NCBI GenBank assembly: GCA_037367355.1
Contig: CM074700.1
Span: 3,286,001-3,350,000 of the forward strand
DNA length: 64,000 nt
Origin: Neoscytalidium dimidiatum
Taxonomy: Eukaryota; Ascomycota; Dothideomycetes; Botryosphaeriales; Botryosphaeriaceae
Reading direction: 5' to 3'
Part shown: positions 19,735-28,843 of the stretch, piece by piece
How the letters are laid out: every line of letters begins with the position of its first letter
Numbering within the stretch: the stretch's first letter is position 1
Made by a program: the position numbers and the translations under genes
The notes under the pieces: generated by a model
Databases searched by the model: none
Seen by the model: the letters and a program-made list of their open reading frames with translations, nothing else
What the model was told of the DNA's origin: nothing

Positions 19735-20758
19735 ATGTCGACCCTCGAGCAGCTCCGGCAATACACCACCATCGTCGCCGACACAGGCGACTTCAACGTC
19801 CTCTCGCTCTACCAATCCCAAGATGCCACTACAAACCCTTCTCACATCCTGACCGCAAGCCAAAAGCCCGAATACGCCTACCTTCTCTCCGACGCGGCCG
19901 CCTACGCACGCGCCAAGTCCACCAACCCGGACGAGCAAGTCGATCTGGCCCTGCTGCACCTCCTCGTCTCCTTCGGCGTCGAGATCCTGAACCACGTGCC
20001 CGGCCGGGTCTCGACCGAGGTCGACCCGATCCACAGCTTCGACGCGGCGGCGACGGTGGCGTACGCGCGCCGCATCGTCGCGCTCTACGCCGAGCGCGGC
20101 GTCGGGCGCGAGCGCGTGCTCGTCAAGATCGCGTCGACCTGGGAGGGTTTCCAGGCGTGCCGCGTGCTCGAGGCCGAGGGCATCCGCTGCAACCTGACGC
20201 TGCTGTTCTGCGTGCCGCAGGCGGTGCTGGCGGCGGAGGTGGGCGCGACGCTGATCAGCCCGTTTGTGGGGCGCACGCTGGATTGGTGGCACAAGAATTA
20301 TCCCGCTGTGGATTATTCGGGGAAGAAGGATCCGGGCGTGATCATGACGAAGGCGATCTGGGAGTATTATAAGAGCAACGGGATCAAGACGGAGATCATG
20401 GGCGCGAGTATGCGGAGCATTGACGAGTGCAGGGAGCTGGCCGGGCTGGATTTGATGACGATCAACGTGGGGTTGCTGCAGGAGTTGAAAGAGGCAGATG
20501 TAGAAATTAAGCCGATCTTGGTGGCAGAGAAAGGTGAGACTGGCCTCGAGGTGTACAGTCATGAACATACTGACGAGTGTTGAACACGCAGTCGCAGGTG
20601 CCCCGCAGGTGAAGTCTTACATTAACAACGAAGCCGCCTTCCGGACGGACTTGTTCAATGATTACGCAGCGCACGACAAAATGACCGACATGATGCGGCA
20701 GTTTCTCAAGGACGGTGCGGCCACTAAGGCGGCTCTGAAGAAGCTCCTTCAAGCGTGA
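19735..20758 (+). CDS. Transaldolase, 321 aa, two exons
   Basis: Exons 19735-20533 and 20592-20758, with a GTGAGA donor and a CAG acceptor. Transaldolase moves a dihydroxyacetone unit from sedoheptulose 7-phosphate to glyceraldehyde 3-phosphate in the non-oxidative pentose phosphate pathway, in the cytosol. The Schiff-base Lys is Lys131 in VLVKIASTWEG; Asp16 (ADTGDF) and Glu95 (STEVD) fill the other catalytic positions. ATTNPS and the LTLLFC block are family hallmarks. Length is normal for the family. The intron acceptor is ambiguous: CAG occurs at 20591 and again six bases later, so a two-residue difference is possible. The coding sequence is strongly GC-rich at third positions, unlike the AT-rich flanks. 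Most fungi have a housekeeping copy; this may be an extra paralogue. Confidence 0.92.
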
Positions 20759-21244
20759 TCGACGATTTAAGTATCGAATAAGCGGTTGCTGTTGGGAAAC
20801 TCTAAGGAGCAAGCCTTAATAAGGTTTAATTATATAAATATCGCTACTAAAGACCGCAACTAGTAGTAGTAAGAAGATATCTTCAATAACTAGTTATTTT
20901 TTTCTCTAGTAGAAATTATAATTAAATTAAATATAAGGATTATATAGTAGATAGAGAGTTAATAGAGGGATAAAAGACTTATATTCGTAAATAGACGATT
21001 CGATAGAAAGGAGGTTTCGGTTGGCTAGCCTTGGTTAGGGTTTTACCCTCCGCCCGGCCGCTAGGGTTCCGCCGGCGGTACGCCGGTGGCCTCCTCCCTA
21101 CGTCAGTCTCTGGCTACCTATCTATCCACGGGCCGGCGTTTGACAGATATCTAGCTTTCTCCCTCCATATCTTCACTTTTATCATGGCCTGATACCGCAT
21201 CGCCTATCACCTGGCCTGATAATCTCTACGCGCCTAACACTTTG
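20759..21244. other. AT-rich relic followed by GC-rich stretch
   Basis: 20,820-21,000 is very AT-rich with many TA steps. At about 21,000 it changes to GC-rich DNA (CCGGCCG, CCGCCGGCGG). No gene is seen. The sharp change could mark the edge of an old insertion. Confidence 0.4.
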
Positions 21245-21291
21245 CGCCGCGCAGAGCCTCGATCACCTCCCAGGCTTGACCTTGCGCGGCG
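21245..21291. promoter_or_regulatory. Inverted repeat upstream of Fic gene
   Basis: CGCCGCGC (21245-21252) and GCGCGGCG (21284-21291) are perfect inverted repeats 31 bases apart, ending 86 bp before the Fic ATG. They could be an operator or a 5'-UTR hairpin. Confidence 0.3.
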
Positions 21292-21377
21292 AGGCACCTC
21301 CAAATCCCGTACAACCTCTTGCAATCAATTCAAAGACCTTTCGATTTAGCCGTTGCACGTTCATCTCCAAGTCCAGG

Positions 21378-21827
21378 ATGGCTTCCTATCGCTTCCTTAC
21401 TGCTACGCAAATCAAGCGGCTGTACGGGAGCTACATCGCAAACAGTCTGCCGACTCAGCCAACACTACTGGAGTCCGCGGTTTCATCGCCTATCAACAAT
21501 AAATACTACGACCGTCAAGAGGACCTTTTCCAGTTGGCGGCGATTCTTTCTGAGAAAATTATCAAGAACCACGCCTTTTCGGACGGCAACAAGCGGACAG
21601 CTCTTCTCGCAGCCGACACGTTTCTTAAAATCAACGGATATCAACTCCAGCAGACCCCACTGACTTCTGATGATAACAACGAGGGTCTCGCGGATGCACA
21701 CGTTAGAGTTGCGACTAGCGAATGGTCGATGATAGAGCTGGCTAGGTATTACGAAAGCATCGCAACGCCACTGAACGGGGTTCCACCGAGCGTCAAAAAG
21801 TACCACGAGGAAGCAGAGGTGCACTAG
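21378..21827 (+). CDS. Fic/Doc-fold protein, copy B, intact (149 aa)
   Basis: Single exon from ATG 21378 to TAG 21825-21827. The core motif at residues 65-73 is H-A-F-S-D-G-N-K-R, the Fic/Doc signature with Lys after Asn. In Doc-type members a Lys at that position goes with kinase activity toward elongation factor Tu, whereas GNGR-type Fic proteins transfer AMP. The helices before (LFQLAAILSEKIIKN) and after (TALLAADTFLKINGY) fit the Fic fold, and the size matches Doc-like proteins (about 120-150 aa). No signal peptide or obvious mitochondrial presequence is seen. It lies tail-to-tail with the partner gene, 51 bp between stop codons. Bacterial Doc is neutralised by a small antitoxin; whether the partner here plays that role is inference. 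The broken paralogue is at 11083-11524. Confidence 0.9.
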   Translation: MASYRFLTATQIKRLYGSYIANSLPTQPTLLESAVSSPINNKYYDRQEDLFQLAAILSEKIIKNHAFSDGNKRTALLAADTFLKINGYQLQQTPLTSDDNNEGLADAHVRVATSEWSMIELARYYESIATPLNGVPPSVKKYHEEAEVH

Positions 21828-21878
21828 TAGCGCAATGTCCAAGGTTACCGCAAGTGTACCTCGTTCGTTACGAGGCGC

Positions 21879-22476
21879 TCATCTATTCTTAAGATTGTCA
21901 AGCACTGGCTTCAGCGCGCGGTAGCTCTCTCCAGAATGTCTTGCGAATTCAACTGCTAGGTGTTAGCCAGAAGTACTTTCCGAGAATCGATATCCTTACA
22001 ATCCGGCGTTCCATCAAGTGCAATCGTGTGTGTAGGCGTGGACTCAAAGTAAAATAGTGTCGCAGGGCTGGTCTTCTCATTTGATGGGCTTGGGAGATCC
22101 TGAGGAATGACGAGTCGTGGGAACGGTTGGGAATCTAGAAGAAAGAGGACTGATTAACTTTAATCCTTCTAGAAAGCCTCGATCGGCACTTACCACAAGA
22201 GAACTGCCGAGTGTGGTGATCGAAGATCAAAGGGTACGTCTCTAGGCTGGTCGCAAGGGATGATCTACCCTTCGAGGCTGCTTTGATAGCCTGACTGACC
22301 TGTGGAGGAACCATGACGTATGTTTCATGAGGATCCCCTAGCCAGACGTCGATTTCCTCTGTAGCCGGCAAGCCCGAAGCTTTTATTGTCGTAAACTCTG
22401 CTCGTTTACTGTAGAAGGTTCGGCGAAACGAAGGGTGCAATAAAGAGCGGGCGTGAGTTCGGAGAGCTGCTGCCAT
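21879..22476 (-). CDS. Fic-module partner protein, copy B (163 aa, three exons)
   Basis: Exons 22476-22194, 22134-22000 and 21952-21879, with GTAAGT and GTAAGG donors and a GCTAAC branch site before the last acceptor; 164 codons in total. The protein is colinear with copy A (10468-11021), and introns are at identical positions and phases. The N-terminus is basic with no acidic residues for about 24 residues (MAAALRTHARSLL...) and contains R-R-T-F-Y-S, matching the R-x-(F/Y)-S pattern often found at mitochondrial presequence cleavage sites; copy A has R-N-Y-Y-S at the same place. The rest shows conserved DVWLG and YPLIFDH blocks and a basic C-terminal helix. No known family is recognised. Strict pairing with a Fic gene in both copies points to a shared function. 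Confidence 0.72.
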
Positions 22477-23038
22477 GGCGCGTTTGTGCGTCACTGGAGG
22501 AAACGCGATCGCGCGGAAAGACCGCGAGCGTGGCTGGTAGATTATGTGTGATCGGTCAAATGATGACTAATCAATACTAGTCTGAAAGGGTTGCGACTTG
22601 GCCGGCGCTTGGCATGCACGCCTTTTCTATTGCAGGCGAGCGGAGCGTGGTTCGCGTATGGAGCAAGGGGCGGTTGCGACGCGAAGCCTCCTCTCCATTA
22701 CGGGCTCTCGTCGCCCTCGGCCTATCCATCGCACTTGCCCTCTCGTCATCCATCGCATTTTTCACGAGAATGGTAGATCCAACCTGTCAGAAGGACGAAG
22801 GTCAAGATGCTTGGATGGGTTGGAGGACCTCGGCGCACTTAAGCAGCTCAGGCACACCTGCGCGCCTCAACTTAGGTCCTCCCAGCTGAAGTTGGCATGT
22901 GGGGGGTTTTTTGTCTCTTGTGCTTTGCGCATCACCAGTCTTTCATGGTCCGATAGTGGATGAACATGTCATGAACGGTTTGGACGTGTTCGCAATTTCA
23001 CCGAGTTCTTCAAAGACAACCACCGCTAATAATACATA
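22477..23038. other. Gap between partner B and nuclease-like gene
   Basis: No supported gene. It should hold the partner promoter and the 3' end of the neighbouring minus-strand gene. Confidence 0.4.
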
Positions 23039-24493
23039 TCACTGCTCTACAGCCGAAATGCTACTCTGATGCTTCCGCTTTGGCCTCGACTTACTGCCTC
23101 CCGGGGAAACGGAGGTGTTTGGGGTGATATGCTTCGGCTCCGCTGCACTGGATTGCCCGTTCTCACTCTCCGTAGCCTCTTCCGATGCCGCTGGCTCGTT
23201 ACTTGTAATCTCCTGGGCCAATCCGGACCGCTTCGAAGACGGTTCAGATGGTTGTGACGGCACAGCGTCGACACCAAGAGGTAGCTCATCGATAGCGGAG
23301 CAGATCCGCCGGAAATGATTAGGCATCCATGTCTCATAAACGTTCTTGATGAATTTGTAACTCGTCCATCTCTCTTTGCCATTGAGGACCGTGAAGTCAA
23401 ACGCGTGGATGAGGTGGCGGTGACAGGTCATTTCTTTGCCGTTGATGACCGGGTAGTGGCCGTAGATCCGTACCATCCGATGGTCATGGGAGACGGAGAA
23501 GCCGAGGATGACTTGGTGTAGCTCTGCCTCGCGTTTGACGCGCCTAAACAACTCAACCACGGCTCGTACCGCGATGCCCATACTATGAGCATTCTGGCGG
23601 TCAGCCACATCGAGCGCCGCGGCACCGCACTTGACCTCGCACGTCAGGAATGGGAAGTACATGGCGCAAGTGGCCTTAAAGAGGGACTCGTCTTCCAGAT
23701 CGCCGATGTAGGGCTCAAGCCTCTGGACCTGTTCTTTAGTAAACGTATCCCATCTGAATCCGACAGAATAGTCAGGCTTTGGTGTTGGTCCATAAATCTT
23801 AATCGAGCCGCTCCAAGTCTCGTTTATGGTCTCAATCAAGCAGGCGAGATCGGCAGCACCCTCTGCGGCCAAGTGCTCCGCCGAAGGGACAATCAAAAGC
23901 GCGATATCCCGGACAACCCTCGCCTCGTTTCTGTTTTCAAGGTTGCGGCACGTAGACCTGAAAAGACGGTCGCAGAAGAGAGATTGCTGGGGCACCGTCT
24001 GCTCTGCCTCAAGCAGGGACATGTACATCTCCTTGCTAGTCTCGGCAAGCCCAGCCTCATCTTCGTCCATGAAGATACCACATTGTGCAAGGTGTTGCGC
24101 GTATAACGGGTTCTGATACGGAACAGAGTCTGACGCCGTGTCGGTAACGGACTCAGCTCCCAGTGCTCGGCGGCGGAGGGAGGACGACGACTTCTTCCTA
24201 GCAAGCATGCTGTTTATCGTGGGGTCGGGATCGAAAAGCTCCTTGGGCCAGCGATAATCATGCTCTCGCCAGTGGTCGATGGGGTTGCTGTACTTCTTGT
24301 TGGTACCCGTCTCGCTCAGGGCAAGATCGACCGGCACAGATCGCAAACGCTTTCGTGGTTGCGCAGGTATTTGGTGCGAAGGAGGCTGGAACTCGTGCCG
24401 CTTTCGTTTTCGGTCCGCACCTTGCGCTTGAACGGTTTCTGGCTGCGAGACATTTAACCTCATCACGATGAACGGGGAACGTGATGAACACAT
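23039..24493 (-). CDS. PD-(D/E)XK nuclease-like fungal protein (DUF7924-like), 484 aa
   Basis: Intronless ORF; ATG at 24493, with a second in-frame ATG at 24463. The N-terminal 60 residues are basic and disordered (RKRKRHEF, PRKRLRSV), a likely nuclear signal. The conserved region has SNPIDHWREHDYRWPKELF near the N-terminus, then PKPDYSVGF with the motif Pro-Asp (about 240-241), and FLTCEVKCG with Glu286 and Lys288. PD followed about 45 residues later by E-x-K is the core of PD-(D/E)XK nucleases. NAHSMGIAVRAVVELFRR and the IYGHYPV strand fit the DUF7924 family that I remember as widespread in fungi. Its function is unknown. The C-terminal 80 residues are disordered. A second, diverged relative lies at 26530-27999 on the same strand. 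Confidence 0.7.
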   Translation of the reverse strand: MCSSRSPFIVMRLNVSQPETVQAQGADRKRKRHEFQPPSHQIPAQPRKRLRSVPVDLALSETGTNKKYSNPIDHWREHDYRWPKELFDPDPTINSMLARKKSSSSLRRRALGAESVTDTASDSVPYQNPLYAQHLAQCGIFMDEDEAGLAETSKEMYMSLLEAEQTVPQQSLFCDRLFRSTCRNLENRNEARVVRDIALLIVPSAEHLAAEGAADLACLIETINETWSGSIKIYGPTPKPDYSVGFRWDTFTKEQVQRLEPYIGDLEDESLFKATCAMYFPFLTCEVKCGAAALDVADRQNAHSMGIAVRAVVELFRRVKREAELHQVILGFSVSHDHRMVRIYGHYPVINGKEMTCHRHLIHAFDFTVLNGKERWTSYKFIKNVYETWMPNHFRRICSAIDELPLGVDAVPSQPSEPSSKRSGLAQEITSNEPAASEEATESENGQSSAAEPKHITPNTSVSPGGSKSRPKRKHQSSISAVEQ

Positions 24494-25199
24494 ACTCTCG
24501 ACGACCTGCACCACCTAGACAGGATAGGGTCTTGCGCTAGCACAGCTGCAGATCGCTGTTGAAGCTGCTGAATACGCGCGCTCTTGCGGAGGGGCGTTGA
24601 TGTGACCTTGCGAATGCCCTGGGGCTGGTTTCCTTCGTTGCAACGTCAGCGGCCGGTACAGTGCACCAAGAGAAGGGGCTATACCGGGACTGGCCGCAGG
24701 CGAGCGGTGGACGACGCGATCTTTGGCAGCCCGGTGCGCGCTGGAGTGAGCCATGTTGGGCAAATGGCGGATGCAGAATGTATATGCTCTCTCGGATGTT
24801 GGAGACGTAACGGCGCTTGGACTCTCGGCGCGTCCCGTGTCACCGGCTGATCTAATGACCCGGTCACAGCGTCAACCGGTCCGAGCGTTGAGGCTGCAGG
24901 TGGGGTGACCATCGGCGATAGATAAGGTTTTTCCGGCGCTAATCCTAGCCTAACTAGCGTATAGCCTTCTTTTATAACAACTTTTCTTTTAGTTTATTTA
25001 AAGTAACTAAATATAAATTTAGCCGCGGGCGGTGCTTAAATACGTTAGTATATACCGCCTCTCCACCTACGTTGATCGTTCTCCTAGCGAGAAGTGCGTC
25101 TGCCTCGTTCTTACGAGGTAAATCACCGCCGACCCGTAGAGATGGCTGCTCGCCTTACTTAGCTAACGGACCTACGTTACTTCGACGTCGTTATTAGCG
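24494..25199. other. Gap grading into AT-rich relic
   Basis: 24,494-24,920 is GC-rich, the likely promoter of the nuclease-like gene. From 24,930 the DNA is AT-rich with many TA steps and leads into the LINE remnant. Confidence 0.4.
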
Positions 25200-26130
25200 C
25201 TAATCTTCTTACTTGCATCGGTGCGCACAGTAGTACGGTCATCATTCAGAATGGTCAGCTCGTTGGCATTGTCTACTTCGATCGGGTGCCACTGGCGACC
25301 CCGGATCCTCGCCCAACGGAAGGCTGTCTCTAGTTATCTGAGCATTGACTCGACGAGCTCTTCGTCCTCTTCTGCCCTAAAGGGAGGGAAAAAACGCGCA
25401 CATTGGTCGCCTCGTTCGGGTTCCTTGTCATTCCGCAGCACTTGACCTCTGTGGTTTCCTGCTTCTCTAGCGCTGTCCGCAGCCGCGCGCGAATATCACT
25501 AAGGCTTGCGGTTTCGATATTGGCGTTAGTGAGATCGAACTCGATCGCGGGCATTATCTAAGCCTTAGGGACAATCGCGTGGTTCATTGGACGACGGCTG
25601 GTATTTGCTGGTGTTGGCGGATCTCCTCGCGTACGTGGCGTTGATTTGGAACTGCGAGCTTAGGTTCCTGCGCGTTGACTCCACGTGAGCCCGCCGACTG
25701 CTTCTCTGTCTTCCCCATGCGTTCCTCCATCTTGGCCTGCGCTTCTCTAGACGTCTCGAGTGCACTGCGCAGGCGCCTGACCTCGTCTTCGTTCCTGGCT
25801 ACCTGCTCCGTAAGCTCTTCGTTCCGCTCGACAAAGCCGGTCATTCTGCGTAACAATGACATTGAGCAGGCTAATTACGTCGTCCAGGGTAGAATTGCTA
25901 GGTAGATCGGATATGGTGGTCGCGCAAGCCCTTCGCTGCCCCGTCGGTTTGCCGGTATGGAGGGCACGATGGTTGGGGCGTTCCTGAAGGCGCGCAGCGC
26001 GTCGCGACGCGCCAATGGTCGCGTATCCGCCCCCACCATCTTCGTCTGCAGACATTGGAGGGCCGAGAAATTCGAATTCGCGCCCAAAGTTGTTCGTAGG
26101 GGTTTCAGTAGGCACTTCGGGCTCTGGCAC
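25200..26130 (-). mobile_element. Tad-type LINE ORF1 remnant
   Basis: Minus-strand fragments in different frames read as one decayed ORF1. From the 5' side: a disordered N-terminus (26130 onward), a Glu/Arg-rich coiled-coil segment (NEELTEQVARNEDEVRRLR), the block ARLRTALEKQETTEVKCCGMTRNP, and, after a frameshift, AEEDEELVESML, a stop, and RGRQWHPIEVDNAN. This order resembles the gag-like ORF1 of Tad-clade non-LTR retrotransposons in filamentous fungi. At least two frameshifts and one stop are present, and no reverse transcriptase is in the window. Flanks are AT-rich. It is inactive. Confidence 0.6.
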
Positions 26131-26529
26131 TCTTGTCGTCCTTCCTATGATGATGATCTGGAGCGTTCAGGTTAGTAGTCAATCCAGTAGCTTGAATTTA
26201 TCACGGAGCTGGGGTTTTTTCATTGGGATGGGAGCTCCTCACCTGCGAGTTTACTGGAAAGTGGGCAGCGCGCTGTGCCAGGGATCCAGCCATGCTGCCT
26301 CCGGGAAGTACCTTGTAAGGTTTAATTCAACAGGACGACCATTTCAACGGTGAGCGCGCGGTACTCCGACTGGACGCCAGCGGGGATTTAAGCGAAGACG
26401 ATGAGGTTCGCACGGCTTGTGTCCGCTAGCTACGCAAGCCTAGCGGTCGGCTCCAATCGGGGAAGAACATGTTACAAAGCTTCGAGATGTCATTTGTTCC
26501 TCTCAAACAAATACCTGAAAGATCTAAAA
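26131..26529. other. Gap between LINE remnant and second nuclease-like gene
   Basis: No gene or repeat recognised. Confidence 0.4.
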
Positions 26530-27999
26530 CTAGTCTTCAGAATCAGACTCGGTAAAGGCATTCTCACCTTCTTCGCCTAGTGAAGTTCGCTCCGCATTCG
26601 GCGTGTTCTCAATGCAATGCTTCACGTCCCTCTCACATGACGGGCCATGCATCGTCAGGCCCCAGCGATGGATTTCATTGATCCAATTAATGAAGGTACG
26701 CACGCCGGTTTCGTCATCACATGAATTTTGGACGAGACGAAACATGCGACACCCGTTCCAGTTGCCCTCAGCGTCCAGGTTAGGCTCGACACACCAGAAT
26801 TCATAATCGCGACCAGTGAAGGTCAGTCCATAATGTTTCAAAACTTTGACATGGCGTGGGCTCCATGATCTCTTGGTAAGCCTGAGACGGTCTTGTTTCA
26901 GCCTCCATCGGTTGAATAATGATATTGCAGACGCCGCGGCCACCTGAGTCCTGGCCTGTTTGATGGTGGAGTCATCTTTCTTGAACTCAACTGTCAGGTA
27001 AGGGCAAAGGATTCTCCTTTGGCGCACGGACACGTATTCCTGGACGGTTTTCCTATATTGAGGATTAAAAGCCTGGAGGGAGACCCAATATGAGCAATCT
27101 GGACGGATGTCAAAGGTATAGGCTTTCCGCGGAACGGTTTCGTCAACGATAGGTGGCTGTTGCCATTGCTTGTCCGGCTTTGCGACAAGCTGGATCATCC
27201 TCTCCGTCATCCAATGCCTGGTCTTGGGGACGCGAGGGTTCCGGACTTCCCTCTTTAGCAGATTTTCGATGGCGAAAGCAGCATATTCTGCTTCGTTCAC
27301 CTCGTACTCTCTCATGCTATCGTACTCCCGAACGATACCCGCCTCAAACGTCTCACCTCCCTCCAGCCATACGGTCGTCTCTGCAAGTCCTGGAATACTC
27401 TGGTAGTATTCGGATAGGCCACCTGGAGGGCCTTCCTGAGTACAGAAGTGGGAGAAGGCGAGGGTGGTCTTTGTATTGTCGTCAATGTAGATTCCGCGCG
27501 GATTGAGGACCATCTTCTCAAAGTCGTTCTCCTTAGGTTTGGCCGATCTGGATTCGCAATCCGTGGTCGTTGCATTGGAGCCTGATTCCGAGGCCGGTGG
27601 GGACCGCAGGCCGCTGCTACCTATCCCGCTGTCGTGGACTTTCAGAATCCGTCTGTCCTTCGCCCGAGAAGCCAGGGTCGCACTCGTTGCGCGAGACTTG
27701 TTTGCCATGACGTCGCTCCACAGTATCCTGATTTCTCTCGAGTCTGTTTCTGGCACAGAGTCTACCTCGGGAGGGTTCGCCTGCGGCTCGCTCATGTGCG
27801 GTCGTATCTGTGGCGAAGGGACGAAAAAACCCTGGTCGAGTGGTTGGCTTTGGGTTTTTGGCGGCTCGCGGCGTATCGATACAGCCTTCGTGGGTTTTGC
27901 ATAGTGTGGCATGCGGCTGTTGCGTCGATGGACGGGCTTCGCTGTGAGTGGCCGGATGCCAGGGTGGGCGCTTAACGCCAAGGTTGGTGTTGGATGCAT
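26530..27999 (-). CDS. PD-(D/E)XK nuclease-like fungal protein, 489 aa
   Basis: Intronless ATG ORF. Residues 1-165 are disordered, basic and Ser/Pro-rich. The folded part starts near KMVLNPRGIYID (about 162), includes a Trp-rich segment, then FDIRPDCSYW with Pro300-Asp301 and, 37 residues on, YLTVEFKKDD with Glu338 and Lys340: again the PD...E-x-K layout. The following helix TQVAAASAISLFNRWRL and the GLTFTGRDYEFWCVEP strand match a fungus-specific group of nuclease-like proteins of unknown role, related in layout but not closely in sequence to the gene at 23039. It ends in an acidic tail (FTESDSED). No signal peptide is seen. The catalytic residues are kept, so DNA or RNA cleavage is possible but unproven. 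Confidence 0.7.
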   Translation of the reverse strand: MHPTPTLALSAHPGIRPLTAKPVHRRNSRMPHYAKPTKAVSIRREPPKTQSQPLDQGFFVPSPQIRPHMSEPQANPPEVDSVPETDSREIRILWSDVMANKSRATSATLASRAKDRRILKVHDSGIGSSGLRSPPASESGSNATTTDCESRSAKPKENDFEKMVLNPRGIYIDDNTKTTLAFSHFCTQEGPPGGLSEYYQSIPGLAETTVWLEGGETFEAGIVREYDSMREYEVNEAEYAAFAIENLLKREVRNPRVPKTRHWMTERMIQLVAKPDKQWQQPPIVDETVPRKAYTFDIRPDCSYWVSLQAFNPQYRKTVQEYVSVRQRRILCPYLTVEFKKDDSTIKQARTQVAAASAISLFNRWRLKQDRLRLTKRSWSPRHVKVLKHYGLTFTGRDYEFWCVEPNLDAEGNWNGCRMFRLVQNSCDDETGVRTFINWINEIHRWGLTMHGPSCERDVKHCIENTPNAERTSLGEEGENAFTESDSED

Positions 28000-28843
28000 T
28001 ACGTCCGCGTAGTGTTTCGCCCTTAGATGTTAACTCGCCGTGACCATGTCGGTGCTCTGCGTAGTTGGTGTGCGCGGAAGATGTCGAAGTTTTAGATGAG
28101 CAAGGTGGAGGGTGGAATGAAATTGTTGATGTCGTAGAGTTGCCCCAGCGACCGTTTGGACCCTTTCTGCTTGGCGGCGTTTGAAGAAGCTCGGACCAGC
28201 TGCCCGCCTGACCAACCAACATTGACCTTCAACACGCTTGCAACGAGAACTCCTGTCGATGGTCTCGTTAATCATCTCCATGTATCTCGGTACGCTGCGG
28301 CGCCAGGGATGCAACATCCGGAGAGCCGATTCGATGCAACTTGAGTCTTTGAGAAAATTTGGATTCTCGATGTCCCGCTCTACGTTCACCCTAATGATAA
28401 CAAACAAGCAAGGAAGCTGAGGAGATCTTGAATGGCTCTCGGATCTCATGAGTATATGCGACAAGATGCGTAGCGTAAGTGCGGCTGAATGGGGCGCGGG
28501 CGGGGCCAGCTGGATGCTGGGGGCCAGAAAATGGGGGATTGATTTTTGCGACCTCGGTACGATCACACTACGCAATGAAGTGATATACATGAAAATAACA
28601 ATTCGAAGCTCCTTCATCAATATCTCGATCTGATGATGCAGTTGCACAGTAAGTTTGCAATGAATCCAAGATCGGCGTGAAGGAAGCCCCAATCACCCAC
28701 TTCCTCAAACTTAAACAATCGTAACTTTCTCAACGTAAAAATAACGTAGCTTTGAAGTACTTGAGCATAGATATCTAAAAGAAGTCCTACCCATCTGATG
28801 TTGCGCGGCCGTCGTATAGCGGCGTACAATCCACGGCCAGCAT
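28000..28843. other. Gap upstream of nuclease-like gene
   Basis: A 220-codon minus-strand frame (28030-28692) exists but shows no domain and looks like chance. No feature is supported. Confidence 0.4.

Noticed and set aside
21020..21050. TTAGGG-like and ACCC-like bases resembling telomere repeats
   Set aside because: Only a single TTAGGG followed by TTTTACCC; no tandem array, so not a telomere.
28030..28692. 220-aa minus-strand frame
   Set aside because: No domain, lies in the promoter region of the second nuclease-like gene, and looks random.
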